DNA of 64,000 nt from Pseudonocardiaceae bacterium (GCA_009379845.1 WHSZ01000001.1:1-64000); one strand, 5' to 3'; shown: positions 9,014 through 18,487, counted from the stretch's first letter. The notes: generated from the sequence alone by a model not told the origin. Numbers and translations: made by a program.

Positions 9014-9706
9014 ATGTATTTCCAGCATTCCAGCGAAGTGTGGCGGGACTTCCCGGAGCTGGTCCCTGGCGTGCTCGTCGCCGACGGAATCCGCAGGGAC
9101 GCTGTGGTTGATCGTCAAGTGGCCACGTTCAGTGCCATCGCGCACTCCCGGCTGGCGACCACATCGGTTGGCGAGCTACCGGAGATTCAGGCTTGGCGGC
9201 GCGCCTTTTCCAGGATGGGGCTGAAGCCCACCCAGTACCGGTGCGCGTCGGAGTCATTGCTGCGCCGTTTCAAGAAGGACGAACTCCTGCCACGGATCCA
9301 TCCGCTGATCGACCTCTGCAATGCGATCTCTGTCGCGTTCGCGACCCCGGTCGCCGTGTTCGACATGTCCAAGATCGTGGATTACCTCGAGGTCCGGTAC
9401 GCGACCGGCGACGAGACCTATCTGACCTTCGCGGGCGAGGTGGAGCATCCAGACGTCGCTGAAGTGATCTTCGCGGACGCCGCCGGCAGGGCGCACGCCC
9501 GGCGGTGGACAAACCGGCAGAGCGGCTATTCGGCCGTCCGGGACACCACCACGAAGGTGGTGATCGTCGCGGAAGCGATGCACGGCTCTGCCCGCGAGGA
9601 TATTCAACGGCTTACCGACACCATCGCCGATGAGCTGACCGCCTGCTCGTCCATAACCCCGAAGTCCGCGATATTGAACAACTCCGCGGCACGGTTCGAG
9701 CTGTGA
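9014..9706 (+). CDS. B3/B4 tRNA-binding domain protein (PheT B3/4-like)
   Basis: This 230-residue soluble protein resembles the stand-alone B3/B4 domain of the phenylalanyl-tRNA synthetase beta subunit. Recognisable stretches are WRRAFSRMGLKPTQYRCASE, LPRIHPLIDLCNAIS and the closing segment where charged Trp-Thr-Asn precedes RDTTTKVVIVAEAM. Family members are proposed to act in aminoacyl-tRNA or amino-acid quality control, but functions are mostly unproven. The gene starts three bases after the LysE stop, so the two are probably co-transcribed, which would fit an amino-acid related role. Confidence 0.85.
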   Translation: MYFQHSSEVWRDFPELVPGVLVADGIRRDAVVDRQVATFSAIAHSRLATTSVGELPEIQAWRRAFSRMGLKPTQYRCASESLLRRFKKDELLPRIHPLIDLCNAISVAFATPVAVFDMSKIVDYLEVRYATGDETYLTFAGEVEHPDVAEVIFADAAGRAHARRWTNRQSGYSAVRDTTTKVVIVAEAMHGSAREDIQRLTDTIADELTACSSITPKSAILNNSAARFEL

Positions 9707-9727
9707 GGGCGCGGTGCGCCGGCGGCA

Positions 9728-10999
9728 CTACGAGCCGGACGTGCGGGCCCCGCGGGGTACCCGCTTGATCCGGAGCACCGTCCATCGTCCGGCCAACCCG
9801 AGTGCGAACACCGCCAGCCCGGATACCACCGAGGTCCACGGGAGGGTCGCGGCGAGCGTCAGGCACCCGACGAAACCGAGGACGGGCAGCCACCGGCGCA
9901 TGTGCCGCTGATCCGGCGGCAGCGTGAACGCCGAGGCGTTCGCCAGCGCGTAGTAGACCAGGACGCCGAACGACGAGAAGCCGATCGCGCCTCGCACGTC
10001 GAGGGTGAGGACCAGCCCGCACACCACGACGCCGAGCACGATCTCCGCCCGGTGCGGCACCTGATGCCGTGGGTGCACGCCGGCAAGCCAACCGGGCAGA
10101 TCGTTGTTGCGCGCCATGGCGAGCGTGGTACGCCCGATGCCGGTGATCAGCGCGAGCAGCGCGCCGAGGCTGGCCACCGCCGCGCCCACCCGCGCGGCCG
10201 GCGTCAGCCAGGACAGCTGCCCGGCCGCGCTGGCATCGGCGAGTGGCGCGGCCGAGCCGGCGAGCGTCGTTGGCCCAAGGGTGAGCAGCAGGCCGACACC
10301 GACACAGGCGTAGGCCACCAGCGCGAGCGCCAGCGCGAGCGGGATGGCACGGGGAATGGTGCGCTCCGGGTCGCGAACCTCCTCCCCCATGGTCGCGATG
10401 CGCGCGTAGCCGGCGAACGCGAAGAACAGCAGCCCGGCGGCCTGCAGAATGCCCAGCACGCCACCGCTTGTCCACGCCCCCGTGTCGCCGAGATGCTCGA
10501 CGGAGATCAGCCCACCACCGACCATCGCGACGCCAACCGCAGCCAGCGCCAGCAGTGTCACGGCGAGCAGGATTCTGGCCAGCCGCGCGGTTTTCGTCAC
10601 GCCGAAGTAGTTGACGACGGTGAACGCCAGCACCGCGGCTGCGGCCAGCGGCCGGGCCCACTCGCGTGCCGCGTAGCTGGCGAAGGTCAGCGCCATCGCC
10701 GCGCAGGACGCGGTCTTGCCGATCACGAAGCCCCAGCCCGCGGTGAAGCCCCACCAGTGGCCGAGGCGCTCACGCCCGTAGACGTAGGTCCCGCCGGAGG
10801 TCGGGTAGCGGGCGGCAAGTGCCGCCGAACTGGTCGCGTTGCAGTAGGCCACCACCCCGGCCAGTGCCAGGCCGACCAGCAGGCCGGTGCCGGCCGCGGC
10901 GGCCGCGGGAGCGAAGGCCGCGAACACGCCAGCTCCGATCATCGACCCGAGCCCGATCACCACGGCGTCACCGGTGCCGAGACGGCGCGCTAGCTCCAT
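9728..10999 (-). CDS. APC family amino-acid permease
   Basis: The product has 423 residues and about twelve hydrophobic segments. The N-terminal signature reads GLGSMIGAGVFAAFAPA, and the consensus segment FFAFAGYARIATMGEEVRDP is diagnostic of the amino acid-polyamine-organocation family. The chosen ATG at 10999 lies 23 bases after the ACR3 stop, so it is likely the last gene of the arsR-arsR-acr3 transcript. No clear ribosome binding site is seen, consistent with translational coupling. A role in arsenic resistance is possible only by association. Confidence 0.87.
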   Translation of the reverse strand: MELARRLGTGDAVVIGLGSMIGAGVFAAFAPAAAAAGTGLLVGLALAGVVAYCNATSSAALAARYPTSGGTYVYGRERLGHWWGFTAGWGFVIGKTASCAAMALTFASYAAREWARPLAAAAVLAFTVVNYFGVTKTARLARILLAVTLLALAAVGVAMVGGGLISVEHLGDTGAWTSGGVLGILQAAGLLFFAFAGYARIATMGEEVRDPERTIPRAIPLALALALVAYACVGVGLLLTLGPTTLAGSAAPLADASAAGQLSWLTPAARVGAAVASLGALLALITGIGRTTLAMARNNDLPGWLAGVHPRHQVPHRAEIVLGVVVCGLVLTLDVRGAIGFSSFGVLVYYALANASAFTLPPDQRHMRRWLPVLGFVGCLTLAATLPWTSVVSGLAVFALGLAGRWTVLRIKRVPRGARTSGS

Positions 11000-11022
11000 G
11001 ATGCCGACGGTATCGTGGCGGG

Positions 11023-12111
11023 TTATGGCCGGCTCGGCGTCGTGGCCCACCGCCGGCGCAACCACAGGCTGACGTACACCAGGGCGACGAGCACCGGAAC
11101 CTCGATCAGCGGGCCGACCACACCGGCGAGCGCCTGGCCGGACGTCACGCCGAACACGCCGATCGCGACCGCGATGGCGAGCTCGAAGTTGTTGCCCGCG
11201 GCGGTGAACGCCAGCGTGGTGGTGCGCGGGTAGCTGAGCCCAGCCGCCCTGCCGAGCGCGTACGAGCCGGCCCACATGATCGCGAAGTAGGCCAGCAGTG
11301 GCAGCGCGATGCGGGCCACGTCCCATGGTTGCGACGTGATGGTCTCGCCCTGCAACGCGAACAGCAGCACGATGGTGAACAGCAGCCCGTACAGCGCGAC
11401 CGGCCCGATACGTGGCAAGAAGGTGCCTTCGTACCACTCGCGTCCCCTGGCGCGTTCCCCGAACCGGCGGGACAGGTAGCCGGCGGCGAGCGGGATGCCG
11501 AGGAAAATCACGACGCTGAGCGCGATCTGCCATGGCGAGAAGCTGATCGTCTGGGTGTCCAGGCCGAGCCAGCCGGGCAGCAGGTCGAGGTAGAACCAGC
11601 CGAGCACACTGAACATGATTACCTGGAAAACCGAGTTGAGCGCGACCAATACCGCAGCCGCTTCCCGGTCGCCGCGGGCGAGGTCGTTCCAGATGATGAC
11701 CATGGCGATACACCGGGCGAGCCCCACGATGATCAGCCCGGTGCGGTACTCGGGCAGATCCGGGAGCAGCAGCCACGCCAGCGCGAACATCAGCGCCGGA
11801 CCGAGCAGCCAGTTCAATACCAGCGACAGGACCATGGTGCGCGCGTCGCGGGTGACGGTGTCCAGCTTGTCGTAGCGGACCTTCGCCAGCACCGGATACA
11901 TCATCAGCAACAGCCCCAGCGCGATCGGCAGGGACACCTGGCCGACCTTGACCGCGTCAAGCACGCCTTGCAGGCCGGGCACGGCGCTGCCGAGCGCCAG
12001 GCCAACGGCCATCGCGGCGATGATCCAGACAGGCAGGAAACGATCCAAAAAGGACAGCCGGTGCAGGACATCTGTCTCGCCGGCATTCTGCGCGGTCTGT
12101 GTCACGGGCAT
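11023..12111 (-). CDS. acr3: ACR3 family arsenite efflux transporter
   Basis: This 362-residue inner-membrane protein has ten predicted segments. The conserved cysteine needed for arsenite transport lies in GLARCIAMVIIWNDLA, and the second conserved region reads FTAAGNNFELAIAVAIGVFG. The family expels arsenite (and antimonite in some members) from the cytoplasm. Its start overlaps the end of the upstream arsR by 10 bases, so the two are translationally coupled. It is probably derepressed when ArsR binds arsenite. Confidence 0.95.
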   Translation of the reverse strand: MPVTQTAQNAGETDVLHRLSFLDRFLPVWIIAAMAVGLALGSAVPGLQGVLDAVKVGQVSLPIALGLLLMMYPVLAKVRYDKLDTVTRDARTMVLSLVLNWLLGPALMFALAWLLLPDLPEYRTGLIIVGLARCIAMVIIWNDLARGDREAAAVLVALNSVFQVIMFSVLGWFYLDLLPGWLGLDTQTISFSPWQIALSVVIFLGIPLAAGYLSRRFGERARGREWYEGTFLPRIGPVALYGLLFTIVLLFALQGETITSQPWDVARIALPLLAYFAIMWAGSYALGRAAGLSYPRTTTLAFTAAGNNFELAIAVAIGVFGVTSGQALAGVVGPLIEVPVLVALVYVSLWLRRRWATTPSRP

Positions 12112-12422
12112 GGCCTCTTCGTCTCGGAGTTCGCCACCGCGGCGTCGGCGACGTCGGACAGCGTGTCCGCGAGCTCACGCAACCTCTCCGGCCGCAGCCG
12201 GTAGTAGGTGTAGCGCCCGCATGGTTCGCTGCTCACCAGCCCGGCCTCCCGGAGCAGCCGCAGGTGGTTGGACACGTTTGTCTGGCTGGCACCCGTCTCC
12301 TCGATCAGATGGCAGGTGCACAACGATTCCCGGGCGAGCAGCCCGAGGATCTGTGCGCGCAGCGGATCGGCTAGCAACCGCAACGTCTCAATCGGCAATA
12401 CATCAGTTCTCGCTGATATCAC
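12102..12422 (-). CDS. arsR: ArsR/SmtB family arsenite-responsive repressor, first in arsenic locus I
   Basis: The winged-helix repressor carries the metalloid site CTC in ESLCTCHL followed by the recognition helix GASQTNVSNHLRLLREAG. The GTG at 12422 is proposed as a leaderless start. A promoter with -35 TTGGAT, an 18-base spacer and -10 TATCAT would place transcription on or next to this GTG, and an inverted repeat follows immediately. An upstream GTG at 12461 is in frame but would put coding sequence across the promoter. It overlaps acr3 by 10 bases. Confidence 0.88.
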   Translation of the reverse strand: MISARTDVLPIETLRLLADPLRAQILGLLARESLCTCHLIEETGASQTNVSNHLRLLREAGLVSSEPCGRYTYYRLRPERLRELADTLSDVADAAVANSETKRPCP

Positions 12423-12458
12423 AACCGAATGATACGTCGGTGCGGGAGGCGCATCCAA
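12402..12458 (-). promoter_or_regulatory. Promoter and ArsR operator of arsR-acr3
   Basis: On the minus strand, TTGGAT (12458-12453) and TATCAT (12434-12429) are separated by 18 bases, and an inverted repeat ATCAG-6-CTGAT lies at 12417-12402. The repeat sits just inside the predicted transcript, a usual position for ArsR autorepression. The promoter assignment is inferred from spacing only. Confidence 0.5.
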
Positions 12459-12478
12459 CACCCACCGGGTGTGATCTC

Positions 12479-12811
12479 TCAGTCACAGCGCCCGCGACGG
12501 GCCATGTCCTCTGGGTGCTCGCGGAAGGGTCCGCCCGGTTGCAGCAGGGACTCCAAGGTTTCCAGCGGTCCCGGTTCGATGCGGTACCAGCTCCAGGTGC
12601 CGCGGCGCTCGCGGGACAGCACCCCGGCGGTCACCAGGATCTTGAGATGGTGGGACAGCGACGACTGGGGCATGTCGAACTCGTCTGCCAGGTCGCAGAA
12701 ACACGCCTCACCGGCCGGTGCTTGGCGAACGAGGGCGACGAGTTGGACCCGCACCGGGTCGGCGAGCGCCTTGAACAGGCCCGCTGCGCTGATGGCGTCG
12801 TCCGACCGCAT
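12479..12811 (-). CDS. ArsR family transcriptional regulator with CxC metal site
   Basis: This small winged-helix protein carries ACFCDL, which supplies the paired cysteines of the type 1 arsenite site, followed by MPQSSLSHHLKILVTAG. It is a second repressor immediately upstream of, and co-oriented with, the arsR-acr3 unit, with 56 bases between the two. The ATG at 12811 matches the short N-terminus usual for the family. A GTG at 12856 would add 15 residues. The pair probably arose by duplication or by joining two arsenic cassettes. Confidence 0.85.
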   Translation of the reverse strand: MRSDDAISAAGLFKALADPVRVQLVALVRQAPAGEACFCDLADEFDMPQSSLSHHLKILVTAGVLSRERRGTWSWYRIEPGPLETLESLLQPGGPFREHPEDMARRGRCD

Positions 12812-12904
12812 GGAGTCGGTTCCGGTGGGCAGTGCGGCCACCCGTAACCACCCCACAATCCATGCTCGGCTGCCGCGACGCTACGCAACATGATGGCACC
12901 ATGG

Positions 12905-13720
12905 TCAAACCGTAGGAGCGTCCGGGGAGCCATGAGCCGGGTCAGGCACGGTGAACTGATACCCGAGCCCGCGGATCGACCTGATCCACTGCGGATCATT
13001 CTCATCGTCACCGAGGCGCTTGCGCAGCCGCATGATGTGCACGGTCAACGTGTTGCTGCTGGCCTGCGGGCGGTCCTGCCAGAGGGCACCCAGCAGTTCG
13101 GACCTGGTCAGCACCGCGCCGGCGCGTTCGGCCAGGTAGCGCAGCAGCAGGAACTCCATCGGGGGGAGCGCGATGAGGTCGCCGTCCAGCCAGCATTGCG
13201 GAACGGCCCCGTCGATGCGCAACCGGCCGAGGTCGATGGGTAGCGGGCGCAGCTCGAGCCGCTCCGGCCGGGGCGCGAAGGAGCGCAGCAGGCGAAGCAA
13301 CTCGTGAGGCCGATACGGGCGGGGAATGACCACCGTGGCCCCGAGCGCGGTGGCCTGCGAGGCGAAGTCTCCCGAGTCGGTGTCCACACCGACGATGATC
13401 GGCAGGCTCTCGTCGTCCCCTCGCACGATAGACAGGAACTCCGCCGCGGCCAACCGGCCGTGCGTGGGTCCGAGCACGACCACGTCCGGGCACGTGCGAC
13501 CAACCACCAGCAGCGCCTCGGCGGGGTCGGTGCAGCCGCGCATCTCGACCGGCTGTCCCGCCAGCGCATCGATGAGCTCTCGTATGACATCGGTGTCCTG
13601 GTCGACCACCAGCGCGGCGAGCCGATCGCGCATCTCGCTGGTGGCCGCCAGGCAGGCCCGCCTGCGGATATCGAACTGCGACCCGTCCGACTCCCAGCAT
13701 CGCATCAGCGTCCCCGACAT
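12905..13720 (-). CDS. OmpR-like winged-helix regulator with a degenerate receiver domain, last gene of the pst operon
   Basis: The 271-residue product has an N-terminal receiver-like domain (about residues 33-140) and a C-terminal OmpR/PhoB winged helix (about 160-260: VLTRSELLGALWQ, TVHIMRLRKRLG, IRSIRGLGYQF). The phospho-acceptor position, normally Asp in a PDxxxLD strand, reads CPDVVVLGPTHG with Gly. The usual Lys of the KP loop is Arg (VVIPRPYRP). It is therefore unlikely to be controlled by ordinary aspartate phosphorylation. It begins 8 bases after pstB, which implies translational coupling and a role in phosphate-linked regulation. Confidence 0.85.
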   Translation of the reverse strand: MSGTLMRCWESDGSQFDIRRRACLAATSEMRDRLAALVVDQDTDVIRELIDALAGQPVEMRGCTDPAEALLVVGRTCPDVVVLGPTHGRLAAAEFLSIVRGDDESLPIIVGVDTDSGDFASQATALGATVVIPRPYRPHELLRLLRSFAPRPERLELRPLPIDLGRLRIDGAVPQCWLDGDLIALPPMEFLLLRYLAERAGAVLTRSELLGALWQDRPQASSNTLTVHIMRLRKRLGDDENDPQWIRSIRGLGYQFTVPDPAHGSPDAPTV

Positions 13721-13728
13721 CGCCGACC

Positions 13729-14595
13729 TCAGCCGAAGCGGCCGGTGATATAGGCCTCGGTGCGCTCGTCGGCTGGATTGGAGAAGAGGTTCTCGGTGGT
13801 GTCGACCTCGACCAGCCTACCGGTACGATCGCCGTGCTCGTCCGGAACCGTGGTGAAGAATGCGGTGTGCTGGGACACTCGAGCGGCCTGCTGCATGTTG
13901 TGGGTGACGATGATGATCGTGAACTCGCGGGCGAGATCGGCTATCAGGTCCTCGATCTTGGCGGTGGCGATGGGGTCGAGCGCCGAACACGGCTCGTCCA
14001 TCAGGATCACCTCCGGGTTGGTGGCTATCGACCTGGCGATACACAATCGCTGTTGCTGACCACCGGAAAGTGCGTAGGCGCTCTGCTTCAGCTTGTTCTT
14101 GACCTCGTCCCACAGCGCTGCCCTGTGCAGCGCTTCCTCGATCAGGTCGTCCATGCTGTCGACCTTCATCCCGGTGACACGCGGCCCGTAGGCGATGTTG
14201 TCGTAGATCGAGTGGGGAAAGGGATTGGGTTTCTGGAACACCATCCCGATTCGCCTGCGCACCTCGATCACGTCCACATCCGGCCCGTAGAGATCGATGC
14301 CGTGGTACGCGATTCTGCCGTCGATCCGCGCACCGGCCACCAGATCGTTCATCCGGTTCAGGCACCGCAGAACGGTCGACTTGCCGCATCCCGACGGGCC
14401 GATCAGCGCTGTGACGTGGTTGGCTCCGAACGACAGGTTCACGTTGGCAACGGCGAGGAAGCTGCCGTAGTAGATATCGAGATCCGTGCAGGACAGCACC
14501 GTGCCGGCCGGCCAGGCGGTGGCCCCGTCGTCGGCCGCATCCGGACGGTCCGGATCGTGCTCGACCGCACCGGTCATCCGCTGTGCCTTTGTCAT
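13729..14595 (-). CDS. pstB: Phosphate ABC transporter ATP-binding protein PstB, second copy
   Basis: This PstB ATPase of about 288 residues has Walker [10 protein letters not shown], the PstB-specific [21 protein letters not shown], signature [13 protein letters not shown], Walker [14 protein letters not shown] and the switch [11 protein letters not shown]. The ATG at 14595 is chosen because GAGGGGAGAA precedes it. An in-frame TTG at 14619 overlaps the preceding gene. It is the second of two adjacent, clearly paralogous pstB genes, and PstB acts as a dimer bound to PstA/PstC. Confidence 0.95.
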   Translation of the reverse strand: MTKAQRMTGAVEHDPDRPDAADDGATAWPAGTVLSCTDLDIYYGSFLAVANVNLSFGANHVTALIGPSGCGKSTVLRCLNRMNDLVAGARIDGRIAYHGIDLYGPDVDVIEVRRRIGMVFQKPNPFPHSIYDNIAYGPRVTGMKVDSMDDLIEEALHRAALWDEVKNKLKQSAYALSGGQQQRLCIARSIATNPEVILMDEPCSALDPIATAKIEDLIADLAREFTIIIVTHNMQQAARVSQHTAFFTTVPDEHGDRTGRLVEVDTTENLFSNPADERTEAYITGRFG

Positions 14596-14611
14596 GGCTG
14601 CGCTTCTCCCC

Positions 14612-15541
14612 TCAGCCAATGCGGCCCGAGACGTACTGGTCAGTCCTGCGATCCGCGGGGTTGGTGAAGATGTTGCTGGTGTCGTCGTACTCGACCAGCT
14701 CGCCCCAGCGGTTCTGCTCGTCCGCGTCGGCCGAGACCATGAGGAACGCGGTCATATCGGACACCCGAGCGGCCTGCTGCATGTTGTGCGTCACGATGAC
14801 GATCGAGTACTCGGCTTTCAGCTGCAGCATCAGATCCTCGATCTTGCCCGTCGACACCGGATCGAGTGCCGAACACGGCTCGTCCATCAGGATCACCTCC
14901 GGGCTGGTCGCGATCGCCCTGGCGATACACAGCCGCTGCTGCTGGCCGCCCGACATCCCGTAGGCGTTGGTGTGCAGCCGGTCCTTGACCTCATCCCACA
15001 ACGCCGCGTGCCGTAGCGCGCTCTCAACGATCTCGTCTATATCGCCGGCCATGCCGAGGGTCCGCGGGCCGAAAGCGACATTGTCGTAGATCGATTTCGG
15101 GAAAGGATTCGGCTTTTGGAACACCATCCCGACCAGCTTGCGAACCTGGACCGGATTGACCTTCGGGCCGTACATGTCGGTGCCGTGGTAGAGCAACGTG
15201 CCCTCGACACGAGCACCGGGGATCAGGTCGTTCATCCGGTTGAGGCTGCGCAGCACCGTGCTTTTGCCGCATCCGGACGGGCCGATCAGTGCCGTGATGT
15301 TGCGCTGGAAAATGTCCATCGACACATCGCTCACGGCCTTGGTGTCGCCGTAGTACACCGAGACACCTTCGAGTTCGAAGACCTTCTCGCGATGTTCGAC
15401 TGACCCTTGGCGTTGGAATCTCTCCGTGTCGATCGCGATCGTCGGAGAACCATGCGCATCCGCGGTTTCCTCAGTCACATCAGCACTGCCTTCCCGGATC
15501 CTTTGCCGCTCGCCGGTGACCTTCTCCGGCATCCCGATCAC
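14612..15541 (-). CDS. pstB: Phosphate ABC transporter ATP-binding protein PstB, first copy
   Basis: The 309-residue product has Walker [30 protein letters not shown], signature [13 protein letters not shown] and Walker [16 protein letters not shown]. It carries an N-terminal extension of about 55 polar residues before the ABC domain ([14 protein letters not shown]). The GTG start abuts the pstA stop codon directly (TAG then GTG), giving tight coupling. The paralogue immediately downstream differs in the N-terminal extension and the C-terminal loop, so the duplication is not recent. Confidence 0.94.
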   Translation of the reverse strand: MIGMPEKVTGERQRIREGSADVTEETADAHGSPTIAIDTERFQRQGSVEHREKVFELEGVSVYYGDTKAVSDVSMDIFQRNITALIGPSGCGKSTVLRSLNRMNDLIPGARVEGTLLYHGTDMYGPKVNPVQVRKLVGMVFQKPNPFPKSIYDNVAFGPRTLGMAGDIDEIVESALRHAALWDEVKDRLHTNAYGMSGGQQQRLCIARAIATSPEVILMDEPCSALDPVSTGKIEDLMLQLKAEYSIVIVTHNMQQAARVSDMTAFLMVSADADEQNRWGELVEYDDTSNIFTNPADRRTDQYVSGRIG

Positions 15542-16485
15542 CTACCAGCGCTGCTCGTAGCGATTGCGCAGCCAGATCGCGAACGAGTTCATGGCAAGCA
15601 GCACCACGAGCATGACGATGACCCCGGCCGCCGCCAGTACCTTGAACTCCTCCTGCGGCCGGACCGCGTAGTTGTAGATCTGTACGGGGAGCACCGAATA
15701 GCCCCCATCGAAGAAGGTGGGGTTGAACGTCACGAAGGTGACAGCGCCAACCAGCAGCAGCGGGGCGGCCTCCCCGATCGCGCGCGCGACGGCCCGGATC
15801 ACGCCGGTCAGGATGCCGGGACCGCTGCCGGCAGCACTTGCCTGCTGATGGTCTGCCACCGCGTCGCGCCAAGTGCCAGCGATCCCTCCCGGATCGACGG
15901 CGGCACCGCCCGGATGGCCTCGCGTGCCGCGAGAATCACGGTCGGCAGTACCAGCAGCGCCAAGGTGATCGAACCGGCCGCGACGACGAAGCCGAGGTCC
16001 AGCGGTCCGCGTGCGATGAACGCGAGACCGAGGATGCCGAACACGATGGACGGCACGCCGGCGAGGTTCTGGATGTTGAGCTCGATCAACCGGTTGTACC
16101 AGCGGCCCTTGTCGGCGTATTCCTCCAGGTATACCGCGGCGCCAACGCCGAGCGGAACGATCAGCAGGATCACGCCGCCGATCACGTAGACCGTGCCGAT
16201 GAGTGCCGGCCGGTAGCCGGCGGTCTCCGGCCGGAGCCTCGATGGGTCGTTGGTGAACAGCTCGGCGTCGAGCCGCGGGGCTCCCTCGATCACCGACCAG
16301 ATCAGCAGCGCGGCAAGCCCACCGAGCGCGACCGTCAACGCCAGGAACAGGAGCGCGGGAAACACCGCGTTACCGACCCGGTCCCCCCGTGTCGGCGTGC
16401 CGAACACGCTCTCCGTACCGGCACGCGCTCCCGCGACCGCCAGCCCGGCGCGCCCGGGTCGCTGGATCTTCTCGCCAGTGTTCAT
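15542..16485 (-). pseudogene. pstA: Phosphate ABC transporter permease PstA, split by a one-base frameshift
   Basis: The first part (16485 down to about 15815) encodes a PstA N-terminus with GTVYVIGGVILLIVPLGVG, YLEEYADKGRW and SIREGSLALGATRWQTI. It ends in RQVLPAAVP and then a premature stop. The next frame continues exactly where PstA should, with GILTGV, AIGEAAPLLLVGAVTFVTFNP and a final membrane segment, ending at 15542. Restoring one G in the GTCCCGGCATC stretch (minus strand, about 15812-15820) gives one 314-residue protein of normal PstA length. Because the rest of the operon is intact, a sequencing error or a recent mutation are both plausible. Confidence 0.85.
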
Positions 16486-17448
16486 CTACTCGTACACCTC
16501 ACGGAAGCGGCGAACCAGGCGAATCGCGATCATGTTCATGATCAGTGTCATGATGAAGAGCAGCAGACCCACCGCGAAGATCGCGTTGTAGGTGGTGGTG
16601 CCGGTGGCGATGTCGCCGGTCGCCGTAGCACCGATGTACGCGGTCATCGTCTGGATGGACTCCGTGCCCTCCCATGGCGCGATGATCTGGGGTGTGGCGC
16701 CCGCCGCGATCAGCACGACCATCGTCTCGCCGATGGCGCGCGACGTGGCTAGCACGCCAGCCGCGACGATGCCCGAGATCGCCGCCGGGAACACCACCCT
16801 GGTCGATACCCGCAACCGGGTCGATCCGAGCGCGTACGCCCCCTCGCGCAGGCCGCGTGGCACCGCGCGCATCGCGTCCTCGGACACCGACGCCACCAGT
16901 GGCACGATCATCAGCCCCACCGCGAGTCCCGCGATCCCGACAGCGAACGGCGTCCGCCACTCCAAGAACGGGAACAGATCCTCGGCCAGCGGACGCAGAA
17001 ACATCAAGGCGAACAGCCCGATCGCCACCGTCGGAATGCCCTCGAGCACCTCGAGCATCGGCTTGATGATCCGGCGCACCCCTGGCCGGGCGTACTCGGA
17101 CAGGTAGATCGCCGAGAGCAGGCCGACCGGGACCGCCACCAGCAGCGCGATGACGACCACCGTCAGCGTGCCGACCACGATCGGCACTACTCCGAAACTC
17201 GCCTGCGCCCCGAAGTCCGGAAACCAGTGAGTGCCGAACAGGAAGTCCGCGATCGGTACCTCGCGGAAGAATCTGACCGAGGGCACCACGAGCGAGATCA
17301 CGATCGCCGTTGTCACGGCGACCGAGAGACCCGCACACAGGGCGAGTAGGGCCTTGATCGCCTTCTCGCCGTATCGGGGGCTGGAAGCCCCCAGCGGCCG
17401 GCGCGAGTCCGCGCCGGCGCTGGAGGCCTCGGCCGTGTTTGTTGACAT
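16486..17448 (-). CDS. pstC: Phosphate ABC transporter permease PstC
   Basis: This 320-residue permease has six hydrophobic segments. The PstC landmarks are FGTHWFPDFGAQASFGVVPI, the cytoplasmic loop LREGAYALGSTRLRVSTRVVFPA and SRAIGETMVVLIAAG. PstC and PstA form the membrane channel for phosphate delivered by PstS. Its stop codon is followed directly by the ATG of pstA, and it lies 36 bases after pstS. Confidence 0.96.
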   Translation of the reverse strand: MSTNTAEASSAGADSRRPLGASSPRYGEKAIKALLALCAGLSVAVTTAIVISLVVPSVRFFREVPIADFLFGTHWFPDFGAQASFGVVPIVVGTLTVVVIALLVAVPVGLLSAIYLSEYARPGVRRIIKPMLEVLEGIPTVAIGLFALMFLRPLAEDLFPFLEWRTPFAVGIAGLAVGLMIVPLVASVSEDAMRAVPRGLREGAYALGSTRLRVSTRVVFPAAISGIVAAGVLATSRAIGETMVVLIAAGATPQIIAPWEGTESIQTMTAYIGATATGDIATGTTTYNAIFAVGLLLFIMTLIMNMIAIRLVRRFREVYE

Positions 17449-17484
17449 AGGTGTCTACCTGTGGCCGCCGTCGAATGGGGCTCG

Positions 17485-18447
17485 TCAGCCGGCCAGCTGC
17501 CGAACCTTCTGGAGCGACTCGGAGGTCTGCTCCTTGGTCATCCCGATGAAGCCGGCCTGTTCGGCGATCGCGTCCTGGTTCTCCACGAAGAACTCGAAGA
17601 AGGCCAACACCTGGGGCTTGTCGAGCGCCTTGTCCGAGGGGTACATGAACAGCTCCCGGCCAAGCGGGGTGTAGCTGCCATCCTGCACGGTCTTCACCGA
17701 CGGCTCGACGCAGCCATCGCCGTCGTCGATCCGCAGTGCTTTGGCCTTGTCCTGATTCTCCTGGTAGTAGGAGAAACCGGCATAGAACATGCCACCGGTC
17801 GAACCGCTCACACCGGTAATGCCGGCGTTGTCGTTCTCCCCGATGTTGTTGTACTCCTTGCGCTGCTCGCCCTCCTCACCGTTGATCGCCTCGGTGAAGT
17901 AGTCGAAGGTGCCGGAGTCGGTGCCGGGGCCGTAGAGGTCGAGTTGCTCGTTGAAGTTGGCCTGGAGCCCGTCGATCTCGCTCCAGCTCTTGACCGTCGA
18001 GCCCGGCGCCCAGATCTGCTGAAGCTGCGCGACCGTCAGGCAGTCCACCGGGTTGTCCGGGTGAACCAGCACCGTCAGCGCGTCGTTCGCGACGACGATC
18101 TCGTCGTGACCGACGTTGTTCCCCTCGCACGCCTTGACTTCATCGTCCGTGATCGGGCGGGAAGCCTCCGAGACATCGGTCTCACCCGCGCAGAACTTCT
18201 CGAAGCCGCCACCGGTGCCGGACGTACCAACGGTCACCTCGACACCGGGGTTTTCTTCCATGAACAGCTCGCCCGCTGCCTCCCCGAGCGGAGCCACGGT
18301 GCTCGACCCGTCGATCAGGATACGACCAGACAGCGAGTCGCCTCCCTGATCGGACGAGTCCTCGCCGCCCCCGCAGGCGGCGAGCGTCAGCCCGACTGCC
18401 ATCAGCACGGCCGCCCCGCGGGCTCGCTTCAACTGGCGGATGGTCAC
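17485..18447 (-). CDS. pstS: Phosphate-binding lipoprotein PstS
   Basis: The 320-residue high-affinity phosphate receptor has a signal peptide ending in lipobox LAAC, followed by a Gly/Asp/Ser linker. The phosphate-binding landmarks are [40 protein letters not shown] and SEASRPI, plus [18 protein letters not shown]. The GTG at 18447 has an excellent AGGAGG ribosome binding site. It heads the operon pstS-pstC-pstA-pstB-pstB-regulator and lies downstream of a PHO box, so induction by phosphate starvation through PhoP is likely. Confidence 0.97.
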   Translation of the reverse strand: MTIRQLKRARGAAVLMAVGLTLAACGGGEDSSDQGGDSLSGRILIDGSSTVAPLGEAAGELFMEENPGVEVTVGTSGTGGGFEKFCAGETDVSEASRPITDDEVKACEGNNVGHDEIVVANDALTVLVHPDNPVDCLTVAQLQQIWAPGSTVKSWSEIDGLQANFNEQLDLYGPGTDSGTFDYFTEAINGEEGEQRKEYNNIGENDNAGITGVSGSTGGMFYAGFSYYQENQDKAKALRIDDGDGCVEPSVKTVQDGSYTPLGRELFMYPSDKALDKPQVLAFFEFFVENQDAIAEQAGFIGMTKEQTSESLQKVRQLAG

Positions 18448-18487
18448 TTAGGTGCCTCCTGCGTTGGTCCCGACACCCGCCGGGACG

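Noticed and set aside
9728-11776. Possible fusion of ACR3 antisense-frame sequence with the APC permease
   Set aside because: The upstream part is the out-of-frame image of acr3. The permease has its own plausible ATG at 10999.
15808-15859. Programmed frameshift in pstA
   Set aside because: There is no slippery heptamer or stimulatory structure at the break. A one-base deletion or sequencing error explains it better.
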